From NCBI GenBank assembly GCA_030445875.1, contig JASUSX010000121.1, positions 1 through 6,957 of the forward strand: 6,957 bases of DNA, read 5' to 3'. The notes beneath the pieces are model-generated. The model searched no databases. It saw only the letters and a program-made list of their open reading frames with translations, and was not told the DNA's origin. This DNA comes from Clostridia bacterium (lineage in GTDB: Bacteria; Bacillota; DSM-521; Neomoorellales; Neomoorellaceae). The number at the start of each line of letters is the position of its first letter. Position 1 is the stretch's first letter. The position numbers and the translations under genes were made by a program. This document shows, piece after piece, positions 6,103-6,957 of this stretch.

Positions 6103-6282
6103 TTACAACTGGTTTTGCCTTACCATCTGTTCAGCTTTTTCAATGGCTAGTCGGACCAGGTTGCCGCATTGCCGGGATGGTACCTCACCCCAGCCATCCC
6201 TGACCACGGTGTCGTAAACCCCTAGCTCCCGGGCCAGTTCATATTTTAATTCCTCGGACATAATCCCGCGCCTTCTGGCCAT
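6103..6282 (-). CDS. Divergent alpha/beta-type small acid-soluble spore protein
   Basis: Alpha/beta SASPs coat and protect DNA in dormant spores and are degraded by the GPR protease at germination. This one is 59 aa. KYELARELGV (13-22) corresponds to the conserved first helix and GPR site, with expected cleavage after Glu15. The second half, GNLVRLAIEKAEQMV (40-54), matches the second helix. The usual TTARQxGSVGGE link is replaced by a RDGWGEVPSRQCGN form, which I recall from a clostridial SASP subgroup. The start is placed at the ATG at 6282, not the in-frame TTG at 6288, because AAAGGAGG is 7 nt from the ATG but only 1 nt from the TTG. Forespore-specific sigma-G transcription is expected from the family, but I could not identify a convincing promoter. 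Confidence 0.88.
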   Translation of the reverse strand: MARRRGIMSEELKYELARELGVYDTVVRDGWGEVPSRQCGNLVRLAIEKAEQMVRQNQL

Positions 6283-6289
6283 GAGCAAG

Positions 6290-6297
6290 CCTCCTTT
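6290..6297 (-). promoter_or_regulatory. Strong ribosome site of the SASP gene
   Basis: AAAGGAGG on the minus strand is 7 nt from the ATG at 6282. Its spacing excludes the TTG at 6288 as the start. A second GGAGGG, about 15 nt further upstream (near 6310), has no start codon at a useful distance. Confidence 0.7.
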
Positions 6298-6391
6298 TGT
6301 ACTGCCCTCCTTCAGTTAGCTTCCGCCGACGGCCTGCTCCTCATACAAGGCATTACTGGCACCGGATCCAGCATAGTGCAGGCAGGCCGCC

Positions 6392-6415
6392 ATGGCAGGG
6401 GACTGCCATCTTTTT
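6392..6415 (+). terminator. Orphan plus-strand hairpin with T run
   Basis: ATGGCAG (6392-6398) pairs perfectly with CTGCCAT (6403-6409) around GGGA, and CTTTTT follows (6410-6415). This is an intrinsic terminator shape for plus-strand transcription, yet no plus-strand gene ends nearby. On the minus strand the stem is followed by GGCGGCC, so it does not serve the stress gene. It could end read-through from the fliY operon. Confidence 0.5.
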
Positions 6416-6448
6416 ACAGCCTGCCTGAGCTTACCCTTAATGGCTACG

Positions 6449-6949
6449 TTAATGGGTTCGTACCCGGTCGGCGCCGTGGTCATTTAAGATGCGGTTGGCC
6501 TGGTCGGCGCGCCGGTCGTCGCAGCGGACGGAGACCAGCATCTTACCCTGGCGGATGTCGTTTTCATACTCCCGGCCCTCGGCCTCCGGGATACCCCAGT
6601 CGATGAGTCCCCCGGCAACGCCGCCGGTGGCCGCTCCCGATAGCAGGCCGGCAATGGGGCCGGCAGCGATGAGGGGTCCCAGGCCGGGGATTACCAGGGC
6701 CCCGGCTCCGGCTGCCAGGCCGGCCAGGCCGCCCAGGACACCGCCGGTGGTTACACCGGTGCTGATGCCGCCAGTATCAACCCCCATATTGAGGCCGCCA
6801 CCTTCGCCGCCGCGTTCACCTCCCTCGGCGCCTTGATTGCGGGCCAGGATAGATATTTCTTTGTCAAAACCAGCGCGGCGCAGGTCTTCTACCGCTTCTT
6901 TCGCTACCTGTTAGTTACTGAAAAAGGCACCAACTGTTTTCGACATCAT
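6449..6949 (-). pseudogene. YflT-like general stress protein gene with in-frame stop
   Basis: Reading from ATG at 6949 (or 6946) gives MMSKTVGAFFSN, then TAA at 6913-6911. The same frame then continues without interruption to the TAA at 6451-6449, 166 codons in all. Codons after the stop give QVAKEAVEDLRRAGFDKEIS, the typical continuation of the YflT / general stress protein 17M N-terminal domain. A Gly-rich low-complexity section and a long Gly/Ala hydrophobic glycine-zipper-like segment follow (GGVLGGLAGLAAGAGALVIP and onward). The C-terminus (GKMLVSVRCDD, ILNDHGADRVRTH) is also characteristic. Because only one codon is wrong and the frame is otherwise clean, this is either a very recent nonsense mutation or a sequence error. 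Internal ATG 6787 has no ribosome site and would lose the N-terminal domain. A partial AGGA (6957-6954) precedes the start. Confidence 0.75.
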
Positions 6950-6957
6950 GCAATCCT

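Noticed and set aside
6283..6288. TTG at 6288 as start of the spore protein
   Set aside because: It is only 1 nt from the ribosome site; the ATG at 6282 has ideal spacing and gives the family-like N-terminus MARRR.
6298..6374. Very small minus-strand ORF of about 20 codons upstream of the SASP gene
   Set aside because: It has an ATG and a stop but no ribosome site before it and no recognisable sequence; this length is expected by chance.
6298..6448. Sigma-G promoter for the SASP gene
   Set aside because: I looked for GNATA and CATNNTA elements 17-18 nt apart on the minus strand; only poor partial matches are present, so none is annotated.
6376..6836. Plus-strand frames 6376-6606 and 6489-6836
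   Set aside because: They are Pro/Arg-rich shadows of the stress gene, whose minus-strand frame shows family motifs at both ends.

Overview
The window looks like chromosomal DNA from a GC-rich (roughly 60% by eye), spore-forming, flagellated Firmicute, most like the Moorella / Peptococcaceae-type thermophilic clostridia. Three things support this: a Bacillus/Clostridium-type chemotaxis set (CheC, CheD and a phosphatase-type FliY), strong GGAGG ribosome sites, and an alpha/beta-type small acid-soluble spore protein. The species assignment is an inference from gene content; nothing here names it directly.

Layout. Positions 1-112 are a leader with a TATAAT box at the window edge and no recognised gene. 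flgG (distal rod protein) follows at 113-898 on the plus strand. At 895-1482 on the minus strand lies a small zinc-ribbon/TPR protein of unknown function, whose stop codon overlaps that of flgG. A short AT-rich divergent region (about 1483-1582) carries a good extended -10 promoter for the plus strand and a weaker, overlapping candidate for the TPR gene. From 1583 to 6069 there is one tight plus-strand operon: cheD, cheR, cheC, cheY, fliM, fliY. A 10-bp perfect hairpin closes it. Beyond it, on the minus strand, are a divergent alpha/beta SASP gene (6103-6282) and a YflT-like general stress protein gene (6449-6949) that is interrupted by an in-frame TAA. An orphan plus-strand hairpin with a T run lies between the last two.

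How the genes work together. CheR methylates and CheD deamidates chemoreceptors. CheY carries the signal to the motor switch. FliM and FliY form the switch/C-ring, and both start with the same CheY-P-docking-type peptide. CheC and FliY each keep both of their CheC-type phosphatase motifs, so two dephosphorylation activities for CheY-P are encoded side by side. FlgG is structural.

The core operon is well conserved and not novel. The points worth a second look are the antisense TPR gene wedged into the locus, the interleaved divergent promoters, the possible long antisense 3' tail of the operon over the spore-protein gene, and the nonsense codon in the stress gene. I found no CRISPR array, mobile element, tRNA or rRNA.
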